Positions 8,023 to 16,000 of a stretch of 25,152 bases of DNA are shown here, one piece after another. Below the pieces are notes generated by a model. It was not told the origin of the DNA, ran no database searches, and was given only the letters and a program-made list of their open reading frames with translations. The stretch comes from Chloroflexi bacterium UBA4733 (GTDB taxonomy: Bacteria; Chloroflexota; UBA4733): contig DHIZ01000213.1 in NCBI GenBank assembly GCA_002404055.1, forward strand, positions 36,173 through 61,324. Direction: 5' to 3'. The stretch's first letter is position 1. Each line of letters starts with the position of its first letter. The translations under genes were made by a program, and so were the position numbers.

Positions 8023-8304
8023 TTAGATGGCGCGGCGACGGCTGGCGCCACCGGAGACGGCGCGCACGACCAGCAGCAACAGCACGGCGCCGAGGAACGA
8101 CACGACCAGGCTCCACAGGAAGCCGCCGCTAGCCCCATTCGCGTTCCCCAACACGGTTCGCACGATGAAGCCGCCGATGAGGGCGCCGACCAGGCCGATG
8201 ACCATGTCCCCAAGGACACCATAGCCCGAACCGCCGACAACCAGCCCCGCCAGCCAGCCGGCAATGATACCGATGATGATCCAACCAATGAGCGCTGTGA
8301 GCAT
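8023..8304 (-). CDS. GlsB/YeaQ/YmgE-family small membrane protein
   Basis: The 93-residue product is almost entirely hydrophobic with three predicted membrane helices, and carries the Gly-rich motif order of the transglycosylase-associated (YeaQ/YmgE/GlsB) family: IGWIIIGIIAGWLAG at the start, then GLVGALIGGFI, then a third helix before a short basic tail (RRR). The family is linked to general stress and envelope responses, but its biochemical role is unknown. The frame remains open for 30 more codons upstream; the start at 8304 is chosen because it begins right at the first helix, as in other members, with GGGA five bases before it. It is convergent with the dehydrogenase across the 19-bp hairpin. 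Confidence 0.88.
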   Translation of the reverse strand: MLTALIGWIIIGIIAGWLAGLVVGGSGYGVLGDMVIGLVGALIGGFIVRTVLGNANGASGGFLWSLVVSFLGAVLLLLVVRAVSGGASRRRAI

Positions 8305-8410
8305 GTCTATCCCAACCCTTTCTGTAATGCCGGACGTACAACATCCGTTCGGTGCTGGTGAATAAACGCACAACCCGTGCCAGGCAGCGAGCAACGAAGG
8401 TCCGGGGCGA

Positions 8411-10594
8411 TTAGCCGCGAGCGAAGGCGAAGGTCAGGTCGCTCGCCGGCATTTGCTCCGGCCGCGCCAGATAGCTGTTGCTGTCCGGGTCATACTGGCG
8501 ATACAGTGGGCTGGCCTGCGCCTCGCTCGCCAGGTCGGACGGCAGATTCTGCCCGCTGATGACCTCCTTGAGGTAATCGCCGAAGAGGATGCCCTGGGTA
8601 CAGTTGCAGCCGGCGTCGTAGTGCATGACGCCGCGCTGGAAACGCTGGTAGACGAAGTTGTGGTTGTTCGGGTCGACCACCGGCGACGATGTCGGCAAGC
8701 CCCAGACCTCCAGGTTAAGTAACGGCAACAGGGCAGCATTGCCGCCGCCGTTGGGGAACGCCTGGCTCAGCGTCACCGTGCTCTGGAAGGTCTGGAAGTA
8801 ACGGGTTGCCTGTCCTTGCCAGAGGTCCGGCGCCATAGCCTGCACAAACTGCACGACGGCAGTGGCATAACCGGCGCTGCCTGGGGCCGGCGCCTGCGCC
8901 GTCAGCCCCGGATCAGCCGCAGGGAACTGACTGCCGTTGAACCGGTTGTACGGTAACAGTCCGACATCCAGCAGGTTGAGCAACCGAACGCTCCCGTCGG
9001 GCGCTACCTGCATCGCCTGGCGCTGAAACAGTTGCGTCGTGAATCCCAGGAGTTGGAACGAGCGTGACACGGGAGAGCCAAACGTGGCGATGCCACCCCG
9101 CGCCTGAAAATAGCTCCAGAAGGCGTCACTGTCGATGCGATAGCCGGTGGCCGCGAAGTAGCGGCCATCGTGGAGCGGCGCCGGCGCACAGGAAGCGCCG
9201 GCAGTGACACCATCCTCCTGCACGATGACCGGCGAACCGCCGATGTAGTAGAAGTCGTGCCCATTGAAGATGCCGTGCGCCGTGGCCGGCGCCAGAGGAA
9301 TCTGGTAGACGCCGGAGCCGGGGCCGCTCGGGCTGACGATATGGCTGTTGCCCAGCGTGTCAATCACCTGCGCACTGCTGCCCTGCGCGCAGAGGTACAG
9401 GGTATACGCGCTGGGACCCGTATTCCAGACGACGGTGGTGAGGCGCGTTCCATTGGGGAAGGCGATGGCGATATGGTGCTGGCCGGTGCGCAGTTGGGCC
9501 GTCGTCAGCCCACCCAGGGTAGCAACCGCCGTCTGCAGCGCTGTATAGGCAGGCCGCAGGCTGCCGTCGTTGCGCATCAGGCCATACGGGGCGCCGTCCT
9601 GCGGTACCACATCGACCATTTTGTAGACGCCGATGCGCTGCACGCCAGCGGCGATGGCCTCGGCGTAGGCTTCCAGCATGAAGTCGGCCTGCTGCGCCAG
9701 CGTGGCGTTGGGCGCCGCCGCCGGCAGGCTGGAGGCCGGATCGTCGTAGGGCGCCACGTTCATTTCATCGATCCAGATCGGCTTCGCCATGCCGTGTTTG
9801 GTCAGCAAATCGCTGAAGGTCTTCGGTACCCAGTAGGCATTAGTGGCTGTGGTGTAGACGTGCGCCGCCACCGCGTCGAAGAAATTGCCGTTGGCCGGCC
9901 CGGCTGGATCGGCAGTGGCGGCATCCAACACCTGCGCCAGGAACTGGGGCTTGCTGGCGTTGGCATCCCAGTAGAAGGTAGTGCCGGCGATGACCACCCT
10001 CGCGCTCGGCTGCACGGACTTGATCGCTTGATCGGCCACTTTAAGCAACTGATAGTAGGTCGCCGCATCGCCTGCCCAGGTGTAGAACGGGCTGGTCGGG
10101 TCCCAGACATCCGGCTCGTTCCAGACGATCCAACTGGAAACGACGCTACCATATTGTTGCGCCATCTTCCGGCAGAACTGCGCCCAGGCGTTGGCGGGAT
10201 CATCAGGCGGCAAATTCAATCCGACCGGCGGGGAATGGACCCCAGCCGCCGGCTGCGCCTGGGCCCAGGGGGGCGTGTTGATCAGCAGGCCGACGATGTC
10301 CACACCGCGCGCATGGTCAGCCTGCATTTGCGCCATAGTAGGCGTCGAGGGCGCCACCCAGTCGCCGGGACCACCCGGTTGGATCTGTGACCATTGGAAG
10401 GTGACGCGCTCCCAACGTGCGCCCAGCGTCCAGGCGGCCTCCGAGTTGACATATGACTCAGCCACTCCCAGCCGAGGATCGCCCGGCGCCGTCCGCGCCA
10501 CGACCGACACCGGATCGGCGCTGCTGTGCTGCGGCGTGAGCAGGCCCCCAACCAGAAGCGTTGCAGCGCAGAGGGCAAACAGGCGACGAAACAT
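8411..10594 (-). CDS. Secreted GH39-like glycoside hydrolase with Chloroflexota-type C-terminal domain
   Basis: The protein has 727 residues. Residues 1-26 form a Sec signal peptide. Residues about 35-365 look like a clan GH-A (beta/alpha)8 glycosidase related to GH39: the acid/base is Glu160 in WNEPD and the nucleophile is probably Glu277 in IWIDEMN, 117 residues later, which is a normal separation. A beta-rich middle part follows (about 365-475). From about 480 there is a domain with TGYRIDSDAFWSYF, GGIATFGSPVSRSF and a following Gln-rich strand, a pattern often attached to secreted proteins in Chloroflexota. The tail ends with Cys-x-Cys (NCTQ region). It probably acts outside the cell on a polysaccharide or glycoside; the substrate cannot be told. 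The gene stands alone on the minus strand. Confidence 0.82.
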   Translation of the reverse strand: MFRRLFALCAATLLVGGLLTPQHSSADPVSVVARTAPGDPRLGVAESYVNSEAAWTLGARWERVTFQWSQIQPGGPGDWVAPSTPTMAQMQADHARGVDIVGLLINTPPWAQAQPAAGVHSPPVGLNLPPDDPANAWAQFCRKMAQQYGSVVSSWIVWNEPDVWDPTSPFYTWAGDAATYYQLLKVADQAIKSVQPSARVVIAGTTFYWDANASKPQFLAQVLDAATADPAGPANGNFFDAVAAHVYTTATNAYWVPKTFSDLLTKHGMAKPIWIDEMNVAPYDDPASSLPAAAPNATLAQQADFMLEAYAEAIAAGVQRIGVYKMVDVVPQDGAPYGLMRNDGSLRPAYTALQTAVATLGGLTTAQLRTGQHHIAIAFPNGTRLTTVVWNTGPSAYTLYLCAQGSSAQVIDTLGNSHIVSPSGPGSGVYQIPLAPATAHGIFNGHDFYYIGGSPVIVQEDGVTAGASCAPAPLHDGRYFAATGYRIDSDAFWSYFQARGGIATFGSPVSRSFQLLGFTTQLFQRQAMQVAPDGSVRLLNLLDVGLLPYNRFNGSQFPAADPGLTAQAPAPGSAGYATAVVQFVQAMAPDLWQGQATRYFQTFQSTVTLSQAFPNGGGNAALLPLLNLEVWGLPTSSPVVDPNNHNFVYQRFQRGVMHYDAGCNCTQGILFGDYLKEVISGQNLPSDLASEAQASPLYRQYDPDSNSYLARPEQMPASDLTFAFARG

Positions 10595-10607
10595 GAGTGG
10601 TCCACTC
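10595..10607 (-). promoter_or_regulatory. Inverted repeat touching the glycosidase start codon
   Basis: GAGTGG-T-CCACTC is a perfect six-base inverted repeat directly next to the start codon, where a ribosome site should be. No purine-rich Shine-Dalgarno is otherwise visible. It could be an operator or a small translational hairpin, or chance. Confidence 0.25.
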
Positions 10608-10697
10608 TAGCCGTTGGCGACTGGACACAACTCTACCGAGCGGTCCCCATCTACCACGAGCGGCAGAGGACTTTGGTGACGGCCTACTCACGCACGC

Positions 10698-10802
10698 CTG
10701 GCGACTGAAGTCGCGGCTACACCAGGCGAAGTCCGCCTGCGCGGACTAGGTCAGCCCGCGAAGGCGGGCTTCGCTCCCAGTAGGCGCGACTTCAGTCGCC
10801 AG
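10698..10802. repeat. 105-bp quasi-palindromic repeat, copy A
   Basis: The outer arms 10698-10720 and 10780-10802 are 23 bases long and complementary at 22. Inside are two perfect seven-base hairpins: AGTCCGC/GCGGACT (10730-10736, 10741-10747, loop CTGC) and AGCCCGC/GCGGGCT (10753-10759, 10764-10770, loop GAAG). The arm itself holds GCGACT-GA-AGTCGC, another small hairpin. The same element occurs at 18538-18642 with the same length and geometry. It lies in the gap between the M28 peptidase stop and the glycosidase start; the rest of that gap (10608-10697 and 10803-10845) shows nothing I can name. Confidence 0.85.
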
Positions 10803-10845
10803 CCCATCTCTTCACGAACTGGGCGAGACATGGCAGACGCATCAT

Positions 10846-12210
10846 TCAGACGAACTGCAGCTCTTGCCAGCGGCGCGACGCCTGCAGGCGGCCGGCGGCC
10901 TGCAACGCATCATCTAGCTCTCGGCCCGTCAGCCTGGGCAGGGCCGGCGCCGACTCCGACAGGCGCACCAGGATCCTGCCGGCCGTGGCGGTGGCGAAGG
11001 CCAGAGCCGTCGGGTCCACTTTGTCCACGGTGTCGGCCACCGTGTGCCCCCAGCCTCGCCCCACCAGCCCGTTGCGCGGTCCACCAGCGCCGGCGGCGAT
11101 GACCGGGATGCCGGCGGCCGCGAAGGGGAAATGGTCGGAGTCGGAGGTCAGGCCCCCTTCCACTGTGACGGCCAGGGAACGTCCGTGCAAGACCGCCGTG
11201 GCCGCCTCTTGCGCCAAGGGCGGCCAGGCGCGCAGGCGCAGGCGGCCGGGCGGACCGTTGACCACGGAATCAAGGTTGAGCACCCAGATCACCGGGTCCA
11301 GCGCGGCTCCTGCGGTCCGGGCATAGTGCCAGGACCCCAGGAGTCCGACCTCTTCGCTCCCCCAGAAACAGCAACGCACGCTGTGCTGCAACCGCCCGCG
11401 CCAGGGGGCAAGTACACGCACCAACTCCAGCAGAACGGCGACGCCACTGCCGTTATCGGTGGCGGCCTGGGCGATATCGTGCCCATCGTAATGGGCGCCG
11501 ACCAGAATGACCTCCGCGCTGTGGCCCGGCAGATCAACCATGATGTTGGAACTGGTGACCACGTCGTGCCCGTGCTGGGCGTGGAGACGGAGCGTCACCG
11601 GCCCCCGCGCCAGCAGGCGTTCCAGCAGCGCGCCGACCTCCAGGGCGACGCCAAACCCCGGAATCGGCGCCTGCTCCGTACCGGCCAGGCCGCCGGTGAC
11701 AGCCAGCATGCCGGGATTTTGGCCGACATAGAGGAAGCCCACCGCGCCAAGGTGGGCCGCCCGCAGGTACTTGACGCGACGGTGCGATGGCGGTTGCCCG
11801 TTCGGCCGCGTGGCTTCCGCTCCACAGAGGACGATCTTGCCGCGAATGTCGGCGGCAACGGCCTCCACTTCCTCCTGTTCGCCACTGCCGATGGCGATCA
11901 GTTCTGCTTCGAGGTCGGCACTGGGACTCCCCGGCAGGGAGACCGCCGGAAAGCGTCGCTCGACAGGGGCGATCACTGCCAGTTGCTCCTCACCCCGCTG
12001 CCAGCCGGCGTAGCGGAACTGGCGCACCAGTGGCGCTCCCGCCAGGTTGAGCAGGGTATCGGCCAGGTATGCGCCGGCGGCCGCTTCGTCCGAGGAGCCG
12101 GCCGCCCGGCCGCCAAACTGGTCCGCCAGGGTGGTCAGTTGCGCCATACCGGCGTCCGACGTCAGCAGGTCCCCGGCGAGCGCTGCCTCCAATACGTGCG
12201 CGTTCTCCAT
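10846..12210 (-). CDS. M28-family zinc metallopeptidase with PA-like insert
   Basis: The protein has 454 residues and a full M28 co-catalytic zinc site: His240 (GAHYDGHD), Asp252 (ATDNGSG), catalytic Glu286 with ligand Glu287 (WGSEEVGLLGS), Asp314 (LNLDSV) and His360 (DSDHFPF). Residues about 100-205 look like a protease-associated (PA) segment inserted before the catalytic core, as in aminopeptidases of this family. No signal peptide or membrane segment is seen, so it may work in the cytoplasm, although a non-classical exit cannot be excluded. GGAGGG at 12220-12225, nine bases upstream, supports the ATG start. It follows the Pro/Thr-rich protein gene by 60 bases on the same strand and may be co-transcribed with it. 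Confidence 0.92.
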   Translation of the reverse strand: MENAHVLEAALAGDLLTSDAGMAQLTTLADQFGGRAAGSSDEAAAGAYLADTLLNLAGAPLVRQFRYAGWQRGEEQLAVIAPVERRFPAVSLPGSPSADLEAELIAIGSGEQEEVEAVAADIRGKIVLCGAEATRPNGQPPSHRRVKYLRAAHLGAVGFLYVGQNPGMLAVTGGLAGTEQAPIPGFGVALEVGALLERLLARGPVTLRLHAQHGHDVVTSSNIMVDLPGHSAEVILVGAHYDGHDIAQAATDNGSGVAVLLELVRVLAPWRGRLQHSVRCCFWGSEEVGLLGSWHYARTAGAALDPVIWVLNLDSVVNGPPGRLRLRAWPPLAQEAATAVLHGRSLAVTVEGGLTSDSDHFPFAAAGIPVIAAGAGGPRNGLVGRGWGHTVADTVDKVDPTALAFATATAGRILVRLSESAPALPRLTGRELDDALQAAGRLQASRRWQELQFV

Positions 12211-12270
12211 CGCTGCTCACCCTCCGTCTCGGCATCCGGGAGAAAGCATACTACAGGCTGTGCCGCTCCG

Positions 12271-13128
12271 TCAGGAGATGGCGAACGCTGCGCTCCCCGT
12301 AGCACCCGGCGTGAAGACGCGCACCTGGGCCAGACCAGAGCCAGCCTTGAGCGGAACGGTAAACGTCAGCCGGTACACGCCGTTGAGTCCGGTGGCGCCT
12401 CGGGAAATGACCAGATCATTGTTCGGGTAGGTCACAGAAACCGTCAGTTCCGTTCCAGAAGGCGCGACGACCACCACGACCTGACTGTCGCCGGGAGCCA
12501 GGCTGGACTTGCCGACTTGCACAGCGTCTATCCTGCCCGGGGTGCTGCTGATGCTCGGCGTGGCGACGACCCCGGGGGTTGGCGTGACGTGCGGCGGCGT
12601 GGCAGTTGGATGAGGGACTTCCGTGGGCAGCGCCGATGGGACGGGACGGGGCGTGAACCTGGACGGTGGCGGCGCACTCGCGGTGGGAGGCGCTGCGGTC
12701 GGCGCACTTTCCTGCACGAAGGGTGTAGCGCTCGCTGCCGGAGGTGGCGCGGGCGTATCGGTAGGCGCCGCCGTGGGCGAGGGGGGCGCCAAGGTTGGCG
12801 TCGGGCCTGCTTCCGTTGCCGTTGGCGAGGCGGTGACGGTCGCCGTGGGAGGCAGCGTCGCCTGCGCCGTCGGCGTGGCGATTACTACCGGAAGAGCGGT
12901 CGGCGACGGTGCTGCCGTTGGTGTCGGGAGTACCGGCGTTGCCTTAGACGGCGGCAGGGCGGCAGCCGGCGAAAAGGTGGGAACGGCGGCGACGGACGCG
13001 TCGGCCTGGGTGAGGGTCCGCGTACTGCCTTGCTGGCGCACGACCAGTAGCAAAAAGGCAACGAGCAAGAGCAGCAGCACGACGGTGAGCAGATCGCGCC
13101 GATCTGCCCGGCGAATCAACGGCTCCAT
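12271..13128 (-). CDS. Membrane-anchored Pro/Thr-rich protein with C-terminal beta domain
   Basis: The 285-residue product starts with a basic segment (RRADRR) and one membrane helix at residues 12-31. Residues about 45-195 are a low-complexity Thr/Pro/Ala linker that would extend through the wall. Residues 198-285 form a compact beta-rich domain (VSVTYPNNDLV, YRLTFTVPLKAGSG, QVRVFTPG), reminiscent of Ig-like or bacterial surface beta-sandwiches. I do not recognise a named family. GAGGG seven bases upstream of ATG supports the start. Similar linker composition is seen in the LysM lipoprotein. It may be the first gene of a two-gene unit with the M28 peptidase. The function could be surface display or glycan contact, which is inference. 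Confidence 0.75.
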   Translation of the reverse strand: MEPLIRRADRRDLLTVVLLLLLVAFLLLVVRQQGSTRTLTQADASVAAVPTFSPAAALPPSKATPVLPTPTAAPSPTALPVVIATPTAQATLPPTATVTASPTATEAGPTPTLAPPSPTAAPTDTPAPPPAASATPFVQESAPTAAPPTASAPPPSRFTPRPVPSALPTEVPHPTATPPHVTPTPGVVATPSISSTPGRIDAVQVGKSSLAPGDSQVVVVVAPSGTELTVSVTYPNNDLVISRGATGLNGVYRLTFTVPLKAGSGLAQVRVFTPGATGSAAFAIS

Positions 13129-13482
13129 CGGCCGCCCTCAGGTTCCGATTGCCCGTACGGTGTTGTCGCCAAGTCCGTGCCTGACCTCCTCGCGCCGCAC
13201 CCGCACCCGTCCAGCACATGCCTGGGGACCGACAGGCGACAGCAACCCTGCGTAAACGGCTCCGCTAATCTAGCACCTGCGCGACATCGGCACGATTCGC
13301 GCGCCACGGTAGGCCAGCGAGTACTAGCCGCGTTGCCCGCCTTGAGCGCCGTTACGGCGTCCGATCGCTTCATCCCCGGCGCCCCCAAAGGGATTATCCT
13401 CATAACAGCGGCAGAGCCGACGACCTTCACCGCCATGCTACCCTATCCTGGTGAAGCAAAGTGACCGGAAGGTGGGTGTTGC
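13129..13482. other. 354-base divergent intergenic region, no gene recognised
   Basis: This is the gap between the Pro/Thr-rich membrane protein (-) and the thioredoxin-fold protein (+), so both promoters should lie inside it. The ribosome site for the plus-strand gene is GGAAGGTGG at 13467-13475. An open frame on the minus strand (13436 down to 13116) begins MAVKVVGSAAVM but resembles nothing known, and its later part is Arg/Cys-rich, as expected of chance frames. No tRNA fold, repeat or strong sigma-70 promoter was found. Confidence 0.5.
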
Positions 13483-14076
13483 ATGGCTGTGACGCGCGAA
13501 CGCCTCGAACAAGGCATGACCTACGAGCAATTCGTCGCCGCGATGACGAAGAACCAGGACCGCCTGCACCAGAGCGAGCAGACGACCACTATTGATCCAG
13601 CAGACGTGGAATTCTTTCGCAACATACCGGAGACGCTGGACGTGCTGGTGCTGGCCGAGGACTGGTGTGGCGACGTGATCTCCAACCTCCCGGTCCTGGC
13701 GAAACTGGCGCAGGAAAGCGGGAAGCTCCAGCCGCGCATCTTCCTGCGCGACCAGAACGATGACTTGATGCAGCAGTTCCTGAAGGACGGCCAGTTCAAG
13801 TCCATCCCCGTCATGGTGCCCTTCGACGCCCAACTGCGCGAACTCGGCCGCTTCATCGAGCGGCCGCCAGCCTTCAATGCCCTCCGTACACGGCGGCGCG
13901 AGGAACTCTATGCGACGCACCCGGAAATGGGCGACCCGGCGACGCCGGTGGACAGCCTGACGGACGAGCAGCGGCAGACGCGGCAGCGGCTCCTGGCCCA
14001 ATTGGAAGCGGAACTCGTACCCGAACGCGTGCGGATGGTGGTGACCGACCTGCGGGCGATGGTCGAGAGCGCCTGA
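13483..14076 (+). CDS. Thioredoxin-fold protein with a single active-site cysteine (Thioredoxin_9-like)
   Basis: The 197-residue product has a thioredoxin-like core: the strand LDVLVLAED leads to Trp61-Cys62-Gly63-Asp64, where classical thioredoxins have WCGPC, and the conserved cis-proline is Pro109 (KSIPVMV). The second cysteine is missing, as is usual in the Thioredoxin_9 group. Such proteins cannot form the normal intramolecular disulfide; a monothiol or non-redox role is likely. The C-terminal 60 residues are a charged helix (EQRQTRQRLLAQLEAEL). The start follows GGAAGGTGG at 13467-13475. It is cytoplasmic by sequence, monocistronic, and convergent with the Nudix gene 38 bases away. Confidence 0.85.
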   Translation: MAVTRERLEQGMTYEQFVAAMTKNQDRLHQSEQTTTIDPADVEFFRNIPETLDVLVLAEDWCGDVISNLPVLAKLAQESGKLQPRIFLRDQNDDLMQQFLKDGQFKSIPVMVPFDAQLRELGRFIERPPAFNALRTRRREELYATHPEMGDPATPVDSLTDEQRQTRQRLLAQLEAELVPERVRMVVTDLRAMVESA

Positions 14077-14114
14077 TGACGCCGGCCCGCCGGGCTAGTC
14101 GAGCAGAGTACCGT

Positions 14115-14831
14115 TCAGCATCGGGTCGCCAGTTCCAGCGGTCGCACCGTTGCGCTGGTTGACCCCGTGAAGCGATAGAGACGGGGCGGGCGGTGCCGGT
14201 TACCGCTGAGCAACTGGTCGGTGGGCTCGACGACACCGGAGGCGAGCGCCTTGTGAATAAAGTTGCCGGGATCAAGCTTGCGCTGCAAGATCACCTCATG
14301 CACATGCCGGAGTTGTGCCATGGTGAAAATCGGGGAGAGCAACTGGAAGGCCAGTGGCGCGTATTCGACCTTGTTCCGCAGCCGCGCCAGCGCGGTCTCC
14401 AGGATCTTGCAATGATCGAAGGCCACGTGCTCCGGTAGCCGCGCCACCGGAAACCAGCAGACGCCCGACGTGTCGCTGCCGGCCGCCAGCGTCAGATTCT
14501 GGCTGGGTACCAGCGCATAGTAGGCGATCGTGATGACCCGATCGCGCGGATCGCGCCCCGGATCGCCGAAGGTATAGAGCTGCTCTAGAAAAACGTCCCG
14601 AACGCCCGTCTCCTCGAACAGCTCGCGCGCTGCTGCGTGATCGAGCGTCTCGTTGTGGCGCACAAAGCCACCGGGAATCGCCCAATGGCCGGCAAATGGC
14701 GGCAACTTCCGCTGCACGAGCAACACTTGCAGGCACTGCTCGCCCTGCTTGTCCGGTCGAATTGTCAAGATCACCACGTCAACCGTGACGAACGGCTGCT
14801 CACGCGTGTCCGACAGTTCTTCTTGTATCAT
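14115..14831 (-). CDS. Nudix-winged-helix protein (NrtR-like regulator or ADP-ribose hydrolase)
   Basis: The 238-residue protein has an N-terminal Nudix domain with a complete box: Gly55-x5-Glu61-x7-Arg69-Glu70-Leu-x-Glu73-Glu74-x-Gly76. A C-terminal winged-helix region (about 160-225) contains LLSPIFTMAQLRHVHEV, FIHKALASGVV and RPPRLYRF, the layout of the NrtR/YjhB-like group. NrtR proteins sense ADP-ribose-type ligands and repress NAD or pentose genes. Because the Nudix box is intact, catalysis is also possible. ATG at 14831 is preferred over the upstream in-frame TTG codons (14840, 14837). There is no Shine-Dalgarno, and a good promoter places the mRNA start at about the ATG. It is divergent from a sugar-type dehydrogenase. 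Confidence 0.88.
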   Translation of the reverse strand: MIQEELSDTREQPFVTVDVVILTIRPDKQGEQCLQVLLVQRKLPPFAGHWAIPGGFVRHNETLDHAAARELFEETGVRDVFLEQLYTFGDPGRDPRDRVITIAYYALVPSQNLTLAAGSDTSGVCWFPVARLPEHVAFDHCKILETALARLRNKVEYAPLAFQLLSPIFTMAQLRHVHEVILQRKLDPGNFIHKALASGVVEPTDQLLSGNRHRPPRLYRFTGSTSATVRPLELATRC

Positions 14832-14838
14832 CCACAAC

Positions 14839-14868
14839 AAAATAGCGGGTAGGCGCTGGCGCTGTCAA
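14839..14868 (-). promoter_or_regulatory. Sigma-70-type promoter for the Nudix gene (probably leaderless)
   Basis: On the minus strand TTGACA (14868-14863) and TATTTT (14844-14839) are separated by 18 bases. Counting seven bases past the -10 puts the transcript start at about 14832, next to the ATG at 14831. The -35 is a perfect consensus. No ribosome site is present between promoter and start, consistent with a leaderless mRNA. Confidence 0.6.
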
Positions 14869-14894
14869 TTTGGGGATGCCCCGCCATTACGTCG

Positions 14895-14923
14895 TTTCCA
14901 CGCCGGGCTTGCCATGGCATAGT
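14895..14923 (+). promoter_or_regulatory. Weak promoter with embedded 10-bp palindrome, dehydrogenase side
   Basis: TTTCCA (14895-14900) and CATAGT (14918-14923) are 17 bases apart and each match the sigma-70 consensus at four of six bases. The perfect palindrome TGCCATGGCA (14910-14919) overlaps the spacer and -10, where a repressor such as the divergently encoded Nudix-winged-helix protein could bind. The assignment is tentative. Confidence 0.3.
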
Positions 14924-14981
14924 GTGAGCGCGGTGAGCAAGTCCGACAGCTGTTCGCCGGAACTGAGCAATGAGGAGAACC

Positions 14982-15971
14982 ATGACGGAACGTTTGCGCT
15001 TCGGTGTGCTGAGTACTGCACGGATTGGCCTGGGTCAGTTTATACCGGCGGCGAAGGTCTGCGCCAAGGGCGAGGTGGTGGCACTGGCCAGCCGCGACGA
15101 GACGAAGGCGGCGGACGCCGCGCGAAGCCTCGGCATCGCGCGCTCCTATGGCAGCTACGAGGCGCTGCTGGCCGACCCGGATGTGGACGCCGTCTACATC
15201 AGCCTGCCAAACTTGCTGCACCGTGAATGGACCCTCCGCTGCGCTGACGCCGGTAAGCATGTGCTGTGCGAGAAGCCGGTGGCCCAGCGCACCGCTGTTG
15301 CCCAGGAGATGGTCGACGCCTGCCGCCGGGCCGGCGTCGTGCTGATGGAAGCCTTTATGTACCGCCATCACCCGCAACAGCAGCGCGTGCAGGCCCTGCT
15401 GGCGGAGGGGGTCATCGGTGAACCGAAGCTGATTCGCGCCTCCTTCTGCTTCTATATGCGGAACCCCCAGGGCAACATCCGCGTCAATCAGCGACTGGAA
15501 GGCGGCGCATTGATGGACGTCGGCTGCTATACGGTCAACGTTAGCCGCTTGCTGTTTCATGCCGAGCCGGTCGAGGTGACAGCGTTCCAGCAAGTGCCGG
15601 CGCAGTTCGGTGTCGATACGACCTTCGCCGCCTTGTTGCGCTTCCCCGGCGAGCGGCTTGCCGTCCTCGACTGTAGCTTCGAGATCGGTAGTGGCGGCAA
15701 GTACGAAATCTCCGGGCCCGAGGGCTCGATCCGTATCGACCGAGCCTTCACCCCCGGCGATGCCGACGTGACGGTCCACATCGCCGCCCGAGACCATCCG
15801 GACGAGACGATCGCCGGCATCAACCAGTATGCGCTGGAAATAGACCACTTTGTGGACTCGGTTCGCGCGGGACGCCTCCTGGCGCCGGCGGAAGACGGCG
15901 TGGCGAACACCCGTGTTATCGAGGCGCTCTACCGCTCTGCCGCCACGGGCCGGGCTGTCGCTGTGGAGTAG
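14982..15971 (+). CDS. Gfo/Idh/MocA-family oxidoreductase (dihydrodiol dehydrogenase-like)
   Basis: The 329-residue product carries the family pattern with a variant nucleotide loop, GVLSTARIG (residues 8-16), in place of GxGxxG; it is typical of the subgroup with trans-dihydrodiol dehydrogenase and glucose-fructose oxidoreductase. Glu97-Lys98-Pro99 and GGALMDVGCYTVN, with Asp179 and Tyr183, form the catalytic region. The likely reaction is NAD(P)-linked oxidation of a sugar or a cyclic diol. AGGAG at 14973-14977, four bases before ATG 14982, decides this start over the ATG at 14970. It is divergent from the Nudix regulator with a 150-base gap, so control by that regulator is plausible. It differs clearly from the other Gfo/Idh/MocA gene at 6906. 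Confidence 0.92.
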   Translation: MTERLRFGVLSTARIGLGQFIPAAKVCAKGEVVALASRDETKAADAARSLGIARSYGSYEALLADPDVDAVYISLPNLLHREWTLRCADAGKHVLCEKPVAQRTAVAQEMVDACRRAGVVLMEAFMYRHHPQQQRVQALLAEGVIGEPKLIRASFCFYMRNPQGNIRVNQRLEGGALMDVGCYTVNVSRLLFHAEPVEVTAFQQVPAQFGVDTTFAALLRFPGERLAVLDCSFEIGSGGKYEISGPEGSIRIDRAFTPGDADVTVHIAARDHPDETIAGINQYALEIDHFVDSVRAGRLLAPAEDGVANTRVIEALYRSAATGRAVAVE

Positions 15972-16000
15972 GCAGGCGCCCGCGGCTGACTAGCCCCCAG

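Noticed and set aside
8305..8410. GTTTAT-14-CGGATG on the minus strand, resembling a stress sigma-B promoter, before the YmgE-like gene
   Set aside because: The second hexamer matches poorly, and sigma-B-type control is not established for this kind of organism.
12623..13255. A Gly/Val/Ala-rich plus-strand frame
   Set aside because: It is the complement of the Thr/Pro linker of the membrane-anchored protein, so its odd composition is explained.
13116..13436. A 106-codon minus-strand frame upstream of the Pro/Thr-rich protein gene
   Set aside because: The first 20 residues look protein-like, but the remainder is Arg/Cys-rich, there is no family match, and it overlaps the start of a better supported gene.
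14872..14882. GGGGATGCCCC inverted repeat in the Nudix-dehydrogenase gap
   Set aside because: The stem is only four bases, and such runs are frequent in this GC-rich DNA; it is not strong enough to call an operator.
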